64,000 bases of DNA from Epinephelus fuscoguttatus (taxonomy: Eukaryota > Chordata > Actinopteri > Perciformes > Serranidae): NCBI RefSeq assembly GCF_011397635.1, contig NC_064759.1:24328428-24392427 (forward strand), read 5' to 3'. The notes under the pieces were generated by a model. The model worked only from the letters and a program-made list of their open reading frames with translations, searched no databases and was not told the DNA's origin. The translations under genes were made by a program, and so were the position numbers. Positions 56,001 to 64,000 of this stretch are shown one piece after another (position 1 is the stretch's first letter; every line of letters begins with the position of its first letter).

Positions 56001-58795
56001 CCGTTAGCCTAGATACAGCCGTAGCGTTAGACCTGTTAAAACGTAAGTGAACGGCCATCCTTTCAAGTGCAAAGTTAGTCCACTAAACAAGCTTTTTTTC
56101 CACAAAGACCGCCTCATATCGTTAGGATAAATGTCAGAGAACGTATAGAAAACGACATGTAAACATGTTGTCTTACCTTACCGGTGTGCTGCCATGTTTG
56201 TTTATCCCCCTAGCTCTGCTTTCCAAAGCACGGCCGAAATATTGCGAGAACAAGCAGCGATCTCATAGCGTGCCTGAACAAGCCGCAACGGCTGGAAGGC
56301 AGAACCGGACAGTAGCCTGAAAAGTTAATTCATTTATTTTATGAAAGATTTATAGAATAATGGCTGACTTTTTGCCAGACTTGGACTTTGTGGAGGAGGA
56401 ATTTGATTTTGCAGAGTCTGATGGCCGCCCTTATTTATTTGAGCCAGAATACACTGACGAAGAGCTTCCTGAAATTGAAGAATGGAGGAGGAGAGAGAAA
56501 GAGGCGCAACAGGTAACGTTAGAGGACGAGAGAGGAGGAATGGCTGCTGCATGGCTGCGTAGCTCTGGAGATTGGTGGTGTACCTGTGAATGCTGTGCCC
56601 CAGTGCCCACAGAAGAGGAATGTCTCTGTTGCAAGGAATGGGACCGGTTGCAGGCTTATTTTCAAGGTCTGGATGTGACCGAGGACGAGACACCTCCACC
56701 TGGAGTAGTATCCAGCTGGGCTTTATCTAGAGCTCGTGAGATATATTTCGGCTGCGCTTTGGAAAGCAGAGCTAGATGGTAAACAAACATTGCACCACAG
56801 TGGTAAGGTAGGACAACACGTTTACATGTCGTTTTTAACGATATGAGGCGGTCTTTGTGGAAAAAAAGCTTGTTTAGTGGACTAACTTTGCACTTGAAAG
56901 GATGGTCGTTCACTTACGTTTTAACAGGTCTGACACTACGGCTGTATCTAGGCTAACGGCTAACATGCTAACTATTATTTCTATGTCACTAGTCACTTGA
57001 AAGAAATTTAGGACGATAGGAGACAGGTTGAAATAAACTGAAATTTCCCTTTAAGGCTTTAAACACAGACAAATGTGCAGAAGAGTAGAAAGGAGAGTTT
57101 TGTTTGTCCAGGGATGCTGTACAAACAAAACATTTTATCCTTCTGGAATGCAAATATACTTGGGTGGTCCTGGCACTGATTATAACTGTGTCTCTCTGAT
57201 GTCAGTGTTTCACACACGTCACCAAGCAGTGTTGGGCTACAGCAGAAGATCTTCATACATTAATCCAGGGTTCTCTTCTCTCTCTACTGGTAACGACCTG
57301 GAGGACATCCTGAGTGAGTGTAAATCACACTGTCGTCTCTAAATGTACAATGTACAGCTAAATGTGACATTAAAGATACGTTGCTGATTTTCAGGCAGCT
57401 TTGTATCATAACAATGTGGGTAGTACATGTAGATGGAGTATAGTAAACCTCCCTACATCTTGCCAGGGGCCAGATCTCTCAGCTGAAATCTGCCAGACGA
57501 TACATTTAATGATTTTCACTCCTTGACTGTTCCTCGAACTACAAAAACAAAACTCAGATCAAACAGTGAAACTAGGCTGCGATGATCCAATAAAAAACAA
57601 GATCCTGTTTCTGTAGAAACACATTTTAGCTTATCTGATGTGAGTGTTATCTGATATTCTATGTCCTTTGTTACCAGCTGGGTCCATGGTATTTCCTGTG
57701 TCACAACACCCAATTCCGGTAGTTGAAGGTTTTCTATCTCTTTAGCAACAGCGATTGCCACAGCACTTTTTTTCATTGGTGATGTGGCACCAGTTTCTTT
57801 GTATTTGCGTCTTTCCACTGCATAGATAGTTTTACAGCATCAAACTCAGCTGTTGTCAATAATCTGTGGGTGCATTTATACCTCCTTGTTCCTGGTCAGT
57901 GCCTGTATAAAAAGATGGACTCTATGTCCCCACTTCCTCCCACTGTACAGAATTGAAGCCAAAATATTGTGAATATGGCCGCCTCCATCTTGCTCTGGTG
58001 ATGTCATGTGGATCCAGACTGTGTGCAGTAGTGATCTTAGCAGTATTGCGTTCCCTGTCTGACAAACTGCGAGCAGTCACATCCCCTTTTTTTTATAGCA
58101 TCAAATAGCTAATTAAAACCAGACTTACATTTGAGCATACATCAGCATGATATGAACCACCAGAAATGATAGAAACCATCTTTGGGAAACATTTATTTGA
58201 TGTGCACAAGGAGGTGAGGTTTATGACCTATACTGCAGCCAGCCACCAGGGGGTGATTGAGATGTTTTGGCTTCACTTTTGGGGAGCTGCATGCCGCCCA
58301 TCTCCATTATGCAGCCTATGATCCTGATCTGCTGGGACAGGAACAACAGTAACTGGGATATTAATGGGAAAATCAATAAACTGAGGTGCAATAACACAAA
58401 GTTAATAAACTGATGCAGAAAGTTGGCAAACAATGTATTTTAATCTCCCACAACCTTCCTCTGTAGGTCCCAGCGTCCTGTCAGCACCTTTACAGACAGT
58501 GCTGGACAACCTGGATGTTTTGGAAGAGCTGGTGATTTTGTTGGATCCAGAAAGCCAAGGAGTCAAGAACACCAAACATCTGGCGTCTCATTTCTCCTTC
58601 CCCGCCACCTGGATTACTTACACCTACTCTATGAAGGAAAGCAAGAGCCCCCTGACAGCTGTGTTGGAGGGCATCACCAGCAGGCAACCTGACTTGACCG
58701 TGGGGCACCTGGCTAAGGTGCTACGACAGATGGAGCGCAACGATGCCATTGCTGTTCTCGCCAAGCTCAAACTGAAAATGATACAGCAGGTGTAA
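49171..58795 (+). CDS. igflr1: IGF-like family receptor 1 (igflr1), whole gene
   Basis: Eight exon segments join in consistent phase to 360 residues: 49171-49258, 49439-49634, 49838-49862, 49947-50045, 55685-55724, 55808-55888, about 57089-57313 and 58467-58795. Human IGFLR1 is of similar length (about 355). It is a single-pass, TNF-receptor-like surface protein: a cysteine-rich ectodomain ([24 protein letters not shown]), a Thr-rich stalk (about 104-136), a transmembrane helix ([20 protein letters not shown], about 151-170), a KRKR stop-transfer patch, and a death-domain-like tail matching the human C-terminus ([17 protein letters not shown] against LDELEVLEELIVLLDPE). The signal peptide is not in the exons found, so the true start lies upstream. 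Convergent kmt2b supports the name. Confidence 0.85.
49439..49634 (+). CDS. igflr1: igflr1 exon, cysteine-rich ectodomain
   Basis: Encodes [20 protein letters not shown] through [20 protein letters not shown] to CQEP. TNFR-like cysteine spacing. Donor CACG|GTAAGC; the acceptor AACAAAG has a poor pyrimidine tract. Confidence 0.85.
49838..49862 (+). CDS. igflr1: igflr1 25-bp microexon
   Basis: Acceptor TTTCTGTAG, donor ACCACA|GTGAGT. It encodes RTTEVLTT with phases that match both neighbours. Confidence 0.65.
49947..50045 (+). CDS. igflr1: igflr1 Thr-rich stalk exon
   Basis: 33 codons, acceptor TTGTTTTCAG, donor GAG|GTAATT. A run of ACA codons, made by a CAA/ACA microsatellite, gives a dozen consecutive threonines followed by Ser/Thr, a typical O-glycosylated stalk. 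Confidence 0.8.
50046..51175 (+). other. igflr1 intron, left of the LINE
   Basis: Non-coding; a TTTTA pentamer repeat lies at 50791-50826, and repeat-like sequence at about 50500-50780. Confidence 0.6.
50791..50826. repeat. (TTTTA)n microsatellite
   Basis: About seven TTTTA pentamers in the igflr1 intron. Confidence 0.85.
51211..52692 (-). CDS. LINE reverse transcriptase half
   Basis: 493 codons shown, open further upstream to about 52884 (reading [20 protein letters not shown]). RT blocks: [74 protein letters not shown] (catalytic FADD) and FKYLGV. The C-terminus [19 protein letters not shown] matches the scrap at 5461. A one-base change in the G8 run separates it from the endonuclease frame. 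Confidence 0.92.
   Translation of the reverse strand: MKELRGGGAPGVDEIRPGYLKALDVVGLSWLTRLCNIAWTSGAVPLEWQTGVVVPIFKKGDQRVCSNYRGITLLSLPGKVYARVLEKRVRSIVEPQIEEEQCGFRPGRGTVEQLFTLARVLEGEFAQPVHMCFVDLEKAYDRVPRGILWGVLQEYGVGGPLLRAIQSLYRRSMILVHVADSKSDLFPVSAGLRQGCPLSPVLFITFMDRISRRSRGVEGVRFGDGRISSLLFADDVVLLAPSNSDLQLSLGRFAAKCEAAGMRISTSKSEAMVFSRKRVDCPLQVGGEVLPQVEEFKYLGVLFTSEGRMEREIDRRIGVASAVMQTLNRSVVVKRELSQKAKLSIYRSIYVPTLTYGHELWVVTERMRSRVQVAKMSFLRRVAGLSLRDRVRSSDIREGLGVELLLLHIERSQLRWFGHLVRMPPGRLPREVFRACPTGRRPRGRPRTRWRDYIARLAWERLRVPSEELVEVAGERTVWASLLRLLPPRPGPG
52836..54425 (-). CDS. LINE endonuclease half
   Basis: 529 codons. A basic/Pro-Gly-rich leader (about 1-105) precedes [15 protein letters not shown], the start of the APE fold. 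Then come [23 protein letters not shown] (catalytic Asp/Asn), SMIDFVVVS and [12 protein letters not shown] (catalytic Asp-His). The usual Glu of APE motif II is not evident; the place reads [11 protein letters not shown]. The frame runs off into a stop after an eight-base G run at 52885-52892. Confidence 0.88.
   Translation of the reverse strand: MVLGEGSDEEWFRRPFMMEDNKSWCTRPRGLPGPRPGAGPGTGARGQAPGSRAFARGVRPGPARTGYMGSSPCRPTTRRGIQKGSVQCGSGSRPRRGPWRSDPRLRKLALGTWNVTSLAGKEPELVEEVERYRLDIVGLTSTHSSGSGTQVLERGWTLSFAGVAPGERRRAGVGFLIAPRLSACTLGFTPVDERVASLRLRVGERVLTVVCAYAPNSSSEYLPFLESLGRVLDSAPTGDSIVLLGDFNAHLGNDSRTWRGMIGRNGLPDLNPSGVQLLDFCVGRSLAITNTMFEHKDVHRCTWHQDSLGRRSMIDFVVVSFDLRPYVLDTRVKRGAELSTDHHLVVSWIRWQGRTPRRPGRPKRAVRVCWERLVEEPAKMIFNSHLRESFDRVPRAEGDIESESALFRSAIVEPAVASCGCKATGASRGGNPRTRWWSPEVRGAVRLKKEAYRAWLVCGSPETADRYRRAKRSAAAAVAEAKTRAWEEFGEAMEKDYRSAPKRFWQTVRRLGGGGGNLLTLFTVRAGSC
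54548..55684 (+). other. igflr1 intron, right of the LINE
   Basis: Contains the repeat at 54740-55447; otherwise no exon. Confidence 0.6.
54740..55447 (-). mobile_element. DNA element with GTGTAGGATTTAGTGGC-type terminus
   Basis: Read on the - strand it begins TTAAAGGTCTAATGTGTAGG and shares its first ~200 bp with the copies at 35515 and 59167. The interior is GC-rich, with GGGGGCGGGGC and an ATTGG/CCAAT box (55053-55071), and has a - strand open frame (55056-54733) of unknown type. The other end near 54740 is uncertain. Confidence 0.5.
55685..55724 (+). CDS. igflr1: igflr1 juxtamembrane exon
   Basis: 40 bp, acceptor TTTTCATTTCAG, donor CTGT|GTAAGT, encoding [13 protein letters not shown]. 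Confidence 0.75.
55808..55888 (+). CDS. igflr1: igflr1 transmembrane exon
   Basis: 81 bp, acceptor CTGTTTTTACAG. It encodes [20 protein letters not shown] then LYMKRKR. The donor ACGAG|GTTGGC is weak; the transposon at 55906 lies only 17 bp inside the intron. Confidence 0.8.
55906..57054. mobile_element. TTAA-flanked element with ~300-bp inverted repeats and ORF
   Basis: The two arms (55906 to about 56245 and about 56740 to 57054) are inverted copies with only scattered differences, beginning GGGGAAATTT and AAGGGAAATTT, and TTAA flanks both outer ends. Between them lies the 140-codon ORF at 56360. TTAA ends suggest piggyBac- or Kolobok-type insertion; no transposase is seen. It lies inside the igflr1 intron that follows the transmembrane exon. 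Confidence 0.82.
56360..56782 (+). CDS. Transposon-borne ORF with P2X7-ballast-like Cys segment
   Basis: 140 codons: [20 protein letters not shown], then [19 protein letters not shown], then [20 protein letters not shown] and CKEWDRL. The closely spaced Cys pattern (CxCxxC ... CxCC) resembles the zinc-binding cytoplasmic 'ballast' of P2X7 receptors; such P2X7-like cassettes are common in fish mobile elements. The last ~15 codons read into the right inverted repeat. It is unspliced and intact. Function unknown; not an igflr1 exon. Confidence 0.6.
   Translation: MADFLPDLDFVEEEFDFAESDGRPYLFEPEYTDEELPEIEEWRRREKEAQQVTLEDERGGMAAAWLRSSGDWWCTCECCAPVPTEEECLCCKEWDRLQAYFQGLDVTEDETPPPGVVSSWALSRAREIYFGCALESRARW
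57089..57313 (+). CDS. igflr1: igflr1 cytoplasmic linker exon
   Basis: The open frame reads [19 protein letters not shown], later [20 protein letters not shown] then EDIL, with donor CTGA|GTGAGT in phase with the last exon. The acceptor is uncertain: GTAG|AA (57089) or AGAG|TA (57086) keep phase 1. The prettier CCAG at 57110-57111 does not keep the frame. Confidence 0.6.
57314..58466 (+). other. igflr1 last intron
   Basis: GT-AG intron with a repeat at 57890-58330. A - strand open frame at 57818-57516 has no recognisable domain. Confidence 0.65.
57890..58330. repeat. Non-autonomous inverted-repeat element (GCCGCCTCCATCTT type)
   Basis: Contains ATGGCCGCCTCCATCTTGCT and CAGCCAGCCACCAGGGGGTG, then TTTTGGCTTCACTTTTGG, all frequent in fish genomes as one repeat. 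Its ends (CTGTATAAAAAGATGG and the reverse complement of CCATCTCCATTATGCAG) are weak inverted repeats. Confidence 0.55.
58467..58795 (+). CDS. igflr1: igflr1 last exon, death-domain-like tail
   Basis: Acceptor CTTCCTCTGTAG; TAA at 58793-58795. Encodes [20 protein letters not shown] onward to [10 protein letters not shown]. The pattern of helices around [31 protein letters not shown] and [12 protein letters not shown] fits a death-fold bundle. Confidence 0.9.
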
Positions 58796-59060
58796 CATTT
58801 CTTCAGGAATCCGGAGAGATGGCGTGAAAAGAATCTTCTTGATCTGATCAGTGTTAACATGAAGGAAAAATACAGGAGTGGTGCGATACCCACTCTATTT
58901 ACATGATTTACACACATAATGTAGAAGAATTAATAGCCAAATTAAGTATTATTCAGCAAATGTTGATTTTGATTCTAAGAAAGCCTCTTGTAACATTTAC
59001 ACGACACAGTATTAGGGCCACGTGAAAAAGGTAATACTACAAGAATAAAGTCATAATTTA
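58796..59060 (+). other. Probable igflr1 3' UTR
   Basis: An AATAAA in CAAGAATAAAGTC (59044-59049) is the first good polyadenylation signal after the stop. Confidence 0.45.
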
Positions 59061-59166
59061 ATGACAATAAAATCATTTGATGCAAGGAAAAGCCGTAATA
59101 TTACAAGCACGAGTAAACAGATAAGAGCAGTCTGTCTTTTATGTGTCTAATGAGTGATGTTGAAGA

Positions 59167-59450
59167 TACAGTGTGTAGGATTTTGGGGCATCTGATGGCA
59201 TAAATTGAAAATAAAATTCATATGTTTTCATTAGTTTATAATCACCTGAAAATAATAATTTGTTGTGTTTTCGTTACCTTAGAATGAGCTGTTTATATCT
59301 ACATAGGGAGCAGTTCCTCCTTTATGGTGTCCACCATGATGTTCTACAGTAGCCCAGGATGGACAAACCAAACCAAACGCTGGCTCTAGATAGGGTTTTT
59401 GCATTTTAGTGTCAGCTAAAAGTTTCAGCTGGCTGCAATGTTGCAAATTC
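59167..59450. repeat. Dispersed inverted-repeat element copy (GCCATGTTGTT family)
   Basis: Begins CAGTGTGTAGGATTTTGGGG and contains AGTAGCCCAGGATGGACAAA and ACGCTGGCTCTAGATAGGG; the same family as 35515 and 54740. Confidence 0.65.
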
Positions 59451-60527
59451 ACGCACAATGTATGAGATGATAACCAGCTGTGCTTTTGAAGATGGAGTTC
59501 ATCAGGGAAGGTTTTGTCTAGACAGAGTGAAAAAAGCATGAGTGGTGATGTAAGCTCACTGGGCTTTAAAACACAGACTCCATCTGTGCTGTAGTCGGCT
59601 GTGCATTATATAAGTGCTCCACGCTCAGATGGCCGACTCCCCTTAAGACTGTCTGAGACACATGAGCTTTTTGGGACTAGCTCTGGATGTTTGGGAAAGC
59701 CCCTTTGTGCAGGCTTTCATCTGAGATGGAAAACCGAAACCGCTTGAAAACACTTTTGATCAGGGACAAACCTCACCATTGTACGACCTATTGCCTGCAC
59801 AAATGTTTACTACACTAACTCTGATTAAGCCAGAGCACAGCTGCTTCCTCAAAAATTTTCAGTGGGCAGATCAAAGTAGGAAGACTGCCCCAAACAGATC
59901 AGAGATGCCTATAAAAGTGGAGGAAGTAGGGGAGGCATCACACTGTAGTCTAAACACGATTTTTAGTCAAAATAACTGAAGACTCCGGATGCCCGTGGAC
60001 CATCAGGAAGGCGTAATCCAATCAATTTACAAGCATAACATGACCCGAAGCAACCTATTATGACTTAATTCTCTTATGTTGAGACTTACAGTGGCCCTAA
60101 TATTGTGATACATTCCAGTCAATGCTTATTGCTTCACATGATTATTTTTTCTACTGTTTCACTACTTATAATAAAAAAAAGAACTTTGCTCAAACATCTT
60201 AACATCTTTATTAAGCAAATAACATTATAAATAAAAAAGTGCATAGAAAAATTAAACAGGTTTAGAAATATGTATACAAATATTTACAAACCCAGGGTTT
60301 ATTTGTACATGGTAACAAAGACGTAAATTTAAAGATCACATATTTTCTCATTTTTATGTCTTTTACACTTACTTTAAAATAACCCTACTATATATACTAT
60401 ATATATATATTTTTATATATGTGTGTATATATAACATACAGCTTTCTTAACAGATTCTGGGAGAGATGGTAATGATAACTTCAGGTTCTGACTAGTGCTT
60501 TCCATCCTTCATTGCAAACACGCAAGC

Positions 60528-60630
60528 ACACACACAATGACACAGACAGACGCATCCATAAACACTCACACAGACACACACAGACACACACCGACACAGA
60601 CACACACACAGACACACAAACACACTCACC
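60528..60630. repeat. Imperfect (CA)n/(CAGA)n microsatellite
   Basis: CACA blocks interrupted by GACA units. Confidence 0.85.
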
Positions 60631-61436
60631 AGCTCTGCAGGACATTAAAACCAAGCTACTCTTTAAATTATCAACCTCTCTTTTTGCATCAGTATTCCCA
60701 AACATCTGTGTAAACAGCTGAGGTAGAATCCTTGCAAGGAGTTGGGAGTGACTCTGCTCTTGTTGTCAGCTAGGTGATTGACACAAGTAAATCTGGGCTC
60801 CATCCCAGTGATTGGACATGCAAGAAGGAAAGGGAGTTAAGATCGACACAAAAACATGAAGGAAATTTACTCTGAGAAGTCTGAAGAGAAAAGGGCGGGT
60901 GAAAGAAAAAGATGATCATGCACTTGGGGAGGCAAACAGTGCTCATTTTACTCCTGTGGCTGATTCTAAGACCGTCAGTAATCTACCGTAACAAAAAATA
61001 AAATAAAAATGATTCTTTAAAAATACCTGCTTTAGAACAATTTCTGTCACAAAGGCTTAAATGCATGACAACAACTGCCCCAAAAGAAAATTCAAGTAAA
61101 TTAGTGAAACAAAGGACATCAGTTGTAAACACAACAAAAGGATACAAATTGGGGAGATCTCCTAATACACTAGACCACCACCGTTTATACAAAGCACAAC
61201 CTTTTACTATTAAAAATAGAAATCAAAACATGAATAAATATAACTACCAATTTGAACAGTGTGTGAATTAGATTACCCTCATCAATGACGGCACTGAACA
61301 TCAACTAAGAACAACATTAAACATTATTTTAAGGTGCTGAGTGCATTCTCTCAGCTCTGTTTCAGACTCAATGTTTTCTGCAACATCTACAAAGTCTGTG
61401 CGCCGGTGTCTTGACAAGCCTGGTGCAGGAACTGAA

Positions 61437-61456
61437 TACACACACACACACACACG
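61437..61456. repeat. (CA)n microsatellite
   Basis: About ten CA dinucleotides followed by CGCACGCACGC. Confidence 0.85.
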
Positions 61457-62241
61457 CACGCACGCATGGTGGCAATGCTTGAAACCAGCGTCCTCCCTGA
61501 TTAAGAGATTAAATGTAGCAGGTTTCACACAGATGAAGATAATTTGTACTTTTGATGGTTATTCATGTGCAACTGTAGGGCAGCAACGTCTTATTGCAAT
61601 AAGTAATGAGCATCTGCCATGAGAGTAATAAAATATATATATTTTAAAAAAAAACTGATATTCACCACAACTCTTCACTTTTGGCTTGGGTAGTGTTTGC
61701 TACATACACTGTACATCAAGAGAAAAAACACGTCTCAAAGACACATTTCTGTCTTTATAAATATGACACTATGTTACTGACTCAAACAGGTAACGTTGCT
61801 ATTTTTAAGTCAACACAGGAAGAAAATAGGTGACAAATACCACACCAATGGTCTAAAAGTGTGAAACGTAGCAGACACTTTACATTCCAATGAAGATAAG
61901 AGTACTGCTTGAGTGCATAAATTTAAGATTAATGGTCTCAGCAGGGTGAATAAACAGCTAAACATATTCCTGATTTGCAGGACATCTTTGTCCAACTAAA
62001 GACGTTAAAGACCTTTCAAAGCTTAGCACCATGGTTGTTTTGTTATTCCCGGAAAAAAATAAGTCTAGAAAGAAAAAAATATTGACAACACGAGAAGTGA
62101 AAAATGTAAGATAAAACACACAAAGGTTTGGGTGAATGTATGGCTCAAGAACTGACTTCACCACTGCACAGATGGGCGATAATGTTCCCATCACTGGAGG
62201 ATGGAGCGATCATGATTACATGTGTACTATAGACAGATGTA

Positions 62242-62260
62242 CCCCCCCCCCCCCCCCCCC
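62242..62260. repeat. Poly-C homopolymer (C19)
   Basis: Nineteen consecutive C, in the presumed kmt2b 3' UTR. Length may be a sequencing artefact. Confidence 0.9.
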
Positions 62261-62757
62261 AGAAACGGATAAAACATATAAGGAATCTCTCAGAGCCTAG
62301 CTATAGGTTTTCAGCAATGATTCAAACAGATAAGGCTTGACGTGTGTTTCAAAGAAATTCTGTTGGTTTCATCCATATGGATCCAGGAACCCCCCTACGA
62401 TTTCAACATCAGGTTTAAAGTCTCTGTTTTCATGGAAACCAAAACCACTTCCTCAACAATATTTACTTTGTGGTGATGTTGCTGTGGTAGCTGTACATCT
62501 AAACTCTTTCACAGACAAGATAGGAAACTTAAACTTGCCTGGTATGAACTTTCTGTGCAGATTCAAGGCTCTTCTTCCTCTACGATCCATAAAAATGTCC
62601 ACATAAATCACTTCTGACCAGCCGAATATTCTCAGCTGGTCTCATAGTGGCTAATTCCCCTTCTGTGCGGACAGCCTGCTGCCTCCCCAAGCCCAATCCA
62701 CCTTAATTTAAGGCTTACAAGTAAACAGGATCCTCCCCTTTTCAATTGAGGGATGTC

Positions 62758-63033
62758 TCAGTTGAGGAAACGCCGACATCGCCGGGCCCCACAGTTACAG
62801 TTGAGTTTGCTGCTGGCGTCTTCAATGGGAAACTTATAGTCATAGGTGAGCTCCTCCCCCCTGTAGATCTTCCGAAGAGCAAAGATGACGATGTGCTTCC
62901 GGCCTTCCACGTTGATCACTCGAGAGTAGCAGTTCGGTTCGCAGGAGTGGTTGATGAATCTGGCTGCGTTGCCATGCATGGTTGCATCCACCACATCAAA
63001 GTCATCAATGCGGAACATGTAACAGCCGATGCC
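62758..63033 (-). CDS. kmt2b: kmt2b last exon
   Basis: Acceptor GCCTCTTCTGCAG before GGCATCGGC; TGA at 62758-62760. 91 codons covering the C-terminal half of SET (NHSC, EELTYDY) and post-SET. Confidence 0.93.
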   Translation of the reverse strand, partial: GIGCYMFRIDDFDVVDATMHGNAARFINHSCEPNCYSRVINVEGRKHIVIFALRKIYRGEELTYDYKFPIEDASSKLNCNCGARRCRRFLN

Positions 63034-63284
63034 CTGCAGAAGAGGCAAAAATGAAATCTACTGATATGTCCTCTGACCTTTTCCTACTTTAACCCTCGAT
63101 TATTTTAGACTACATTACAATGAAACTGCTTAAAGAAACAGAAACCAGACCAACCTTGCCGTCATAGTACTTCTCCCTTTTGTCAGTGAGCACTGAGCGG
63201 ATGACGATGCCGGCGTATTCAATAACCATCTCCCCTGCTTCGATGTTCCTCTTGCAGAACAGACCGCGGCCATGGATAGCAGAC
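62758..63284 (-). CDS. kmt2b: kmt2b (3' part): SET and post-SET domains
   Basis: The last two exons of a trithorax-type histone H3 lysine-4 methyltransferase; most of the gene is off the right edge. The joined product reads [20 protein letters not shown] then [39 protein letters not shown] then [20 protein letters not shown]. These carry the SET substrate/cofactor motifs ([23 protein letters not shown]), followed by the post-SET zinc cysteines (CNCGARRC). The very end, RRCRRFLN, is closer to KMT2B (KRCRRFLN) than to KMT2A (KKCRKFLN). It acts in a nuclear COMPASS-like complex at promoters (family knowledge). Tail-to-tail igflr1 supports the name. Fish may have two kmt2b copies; which one this is cannot be told. 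Confidence 0.9.
63155..63284 (-). CDS. kmt2b: kmt2b penultimate exon
   Basis: Acceptor CTAACCTGTTGCAG, donor GGCAAG|GTTGGT, 130 bp, phase 2 in and 0 out. Encodes the N-terminal half of SET. Confidence 0.92.
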
Positions 63285-64000
63285 CTGCAACAGGTTAGGT
63301 CAGATAAGTTCATGCGCTGGGCCCACGGTGACGATGTCTTAACTGTTGGGATGCACACTCAAGCCAATTTCTAGATGTGAATTTCCCATAATTCTTTGCT
63401 ACTTAAGCTATAAAATGAGCTCAGTGTTTACAGGTATCAGACAGTTAAACGCAATGCTTTTTGAGACCCGTTCAAGACACCTTTTAACCAAACAGTACAG
63501 GACAGTTTTTTGGACTGTTTTACTTATTTAAGCATTGTAGGCAAGTAGTATATATGTGGTCTTGGAATATGGTTATTAGAGAGAATCAAGTCAATCTACA
63601 TTCTGCCAACAGGTAAGTGCAAGTATGAAGTCAAATGACAGTATTATAGTTTTTTAAAGACTTGTAATATAAGAAATGTGGACTTTTACATAGAAAGGCT
63701 TCACTCATTGTCACAGAAAGAAATTAAATAATGGATAAATTAAATTAGATATAATGTTTGTAGCAGGTACGACCTCAAATTTAAGACTATTTAATGACCT
63801 AAGGCCTCATTGTTGTAACATTGAGTTTAAGTCATTTTAATTTTAAGACTCTTTAAGGACCTGTAGACATGCAAGTGCAAGAGATTTGACCAAATAAGGG
63901 TGGGAAAATAAAAGGGATTTCATCATTACACTAATATAATTCAGTCTATTAATTGAAACTGTGGCCGTGCACAATGACAAACCTAACATGCCGAATAAAT
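63285..64000 (-). other. kmt2b intron (continues off the window)
   Basis: No further exon visible up to the right edge; AT-rich intronic sequence. Confidence 0.65.

Larger units (their letters stand above)
59451..62757. other. Convergent 3' region of igflr1 and kmt2b
   Basis: No coding exon seen. Some of this is probably the kmt2b 3' UTR (- strand). Candidate - strand AATAAA signals are TTTATT at about 60208 and 60298. CA-type repeats occur at 60528-60630 and 61437-61456, and a C19 run at 62242-62260. Confidence 0.45.

Noticed and set aside
57516-57818. 100-codon - strand open frame in the last igflr1 intron
   Set aside because: Antisense to igflr1, next to a repeat, no known domain.

Overview
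This window is vertebrate nuclear DNA, almost certainly from a ray-finned (probably percomorph) fish. It has compact GT-AG intron genes, abundant CA microsatellites, tRNA-derived SINEs with the 'GGCTTAGTGGTAGAGC' head, an APE-RT LINE of a kind common in teleosts, and many short inverted-repeat DNA transposons. Four protein-coding host genes can be supported. (1) A zbtb32-like BTB/zinc-finger repressor lies on the + strand, with coding exons 13431-14461, 15435-15544, 20097-20264 and 21623-21852; all splice phases join into 512 codons. (2) A Kir3/GIRK-type inward-rectifier potassium channel lies on the - strand (38364-37170 spliced to 32441-32098). (3) igflr1, a TNFR-like receptor, lies on the + strand (about 49171-58795). 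(4) The last two exons of kmt2b, encoding the SET and post-SET domains, lie on the - strand (63284-63155 and 63033-62758); the rest of that gene is beyond the right edge.

Layout. 1-13.4 kb is non-coding: a possible 3' UTR or gene desert, a 780-bp minisatellite, CA repeats, a LINE 3' scrap, an inverted-repeat element, a SINE and a 210-bp AT/CA tract. 13.4-23.2 kb is zbtb32. Its second intron holds two inverted-repeat elements; one of them has acquired a 440-bp, near-identical copy of the gene's own BTB exon. 23.2-32.1 kb is intergenic, with a hAT MITE (perfect 8-bp target duplication) and a palindromic Tc1-derived element. 32.1-38.4 kb is the GIRK-type gene. 38.4-49.1 kb is transposon-dense: a Tc1 transposase half, an inverted-repeat element with a 'PYLFEPE'-type ORF, a SINE, and a 4.2-kb DNA transposon with 4-bp target duplications and a decayed multi-exon transposase. 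49.1-58.8 kb is igflr1. Its introns carry a nearly intact 3.35-kb LINE and a TTAA-flanked long-inverted-repeat element that has inflated what was a roughly 65-bp intron. 58.8-62.7 kb holds the convergent 3' ends of igflr1 and kmt2b.

The combination zbtb32 / igflr1 / kmt2b, with igflr1 and kmt2b tail to tail, matches human 19q13.12 and supports the gene names. The genes do not form a pathway: they are a transcription repressor, an ion channel, an immune-type receptor and a histone H3K4 methyltransferase. The most unusual feature is the captured BTB exon, which lies between two perfect 182-bp copies of the host transposon's left end.
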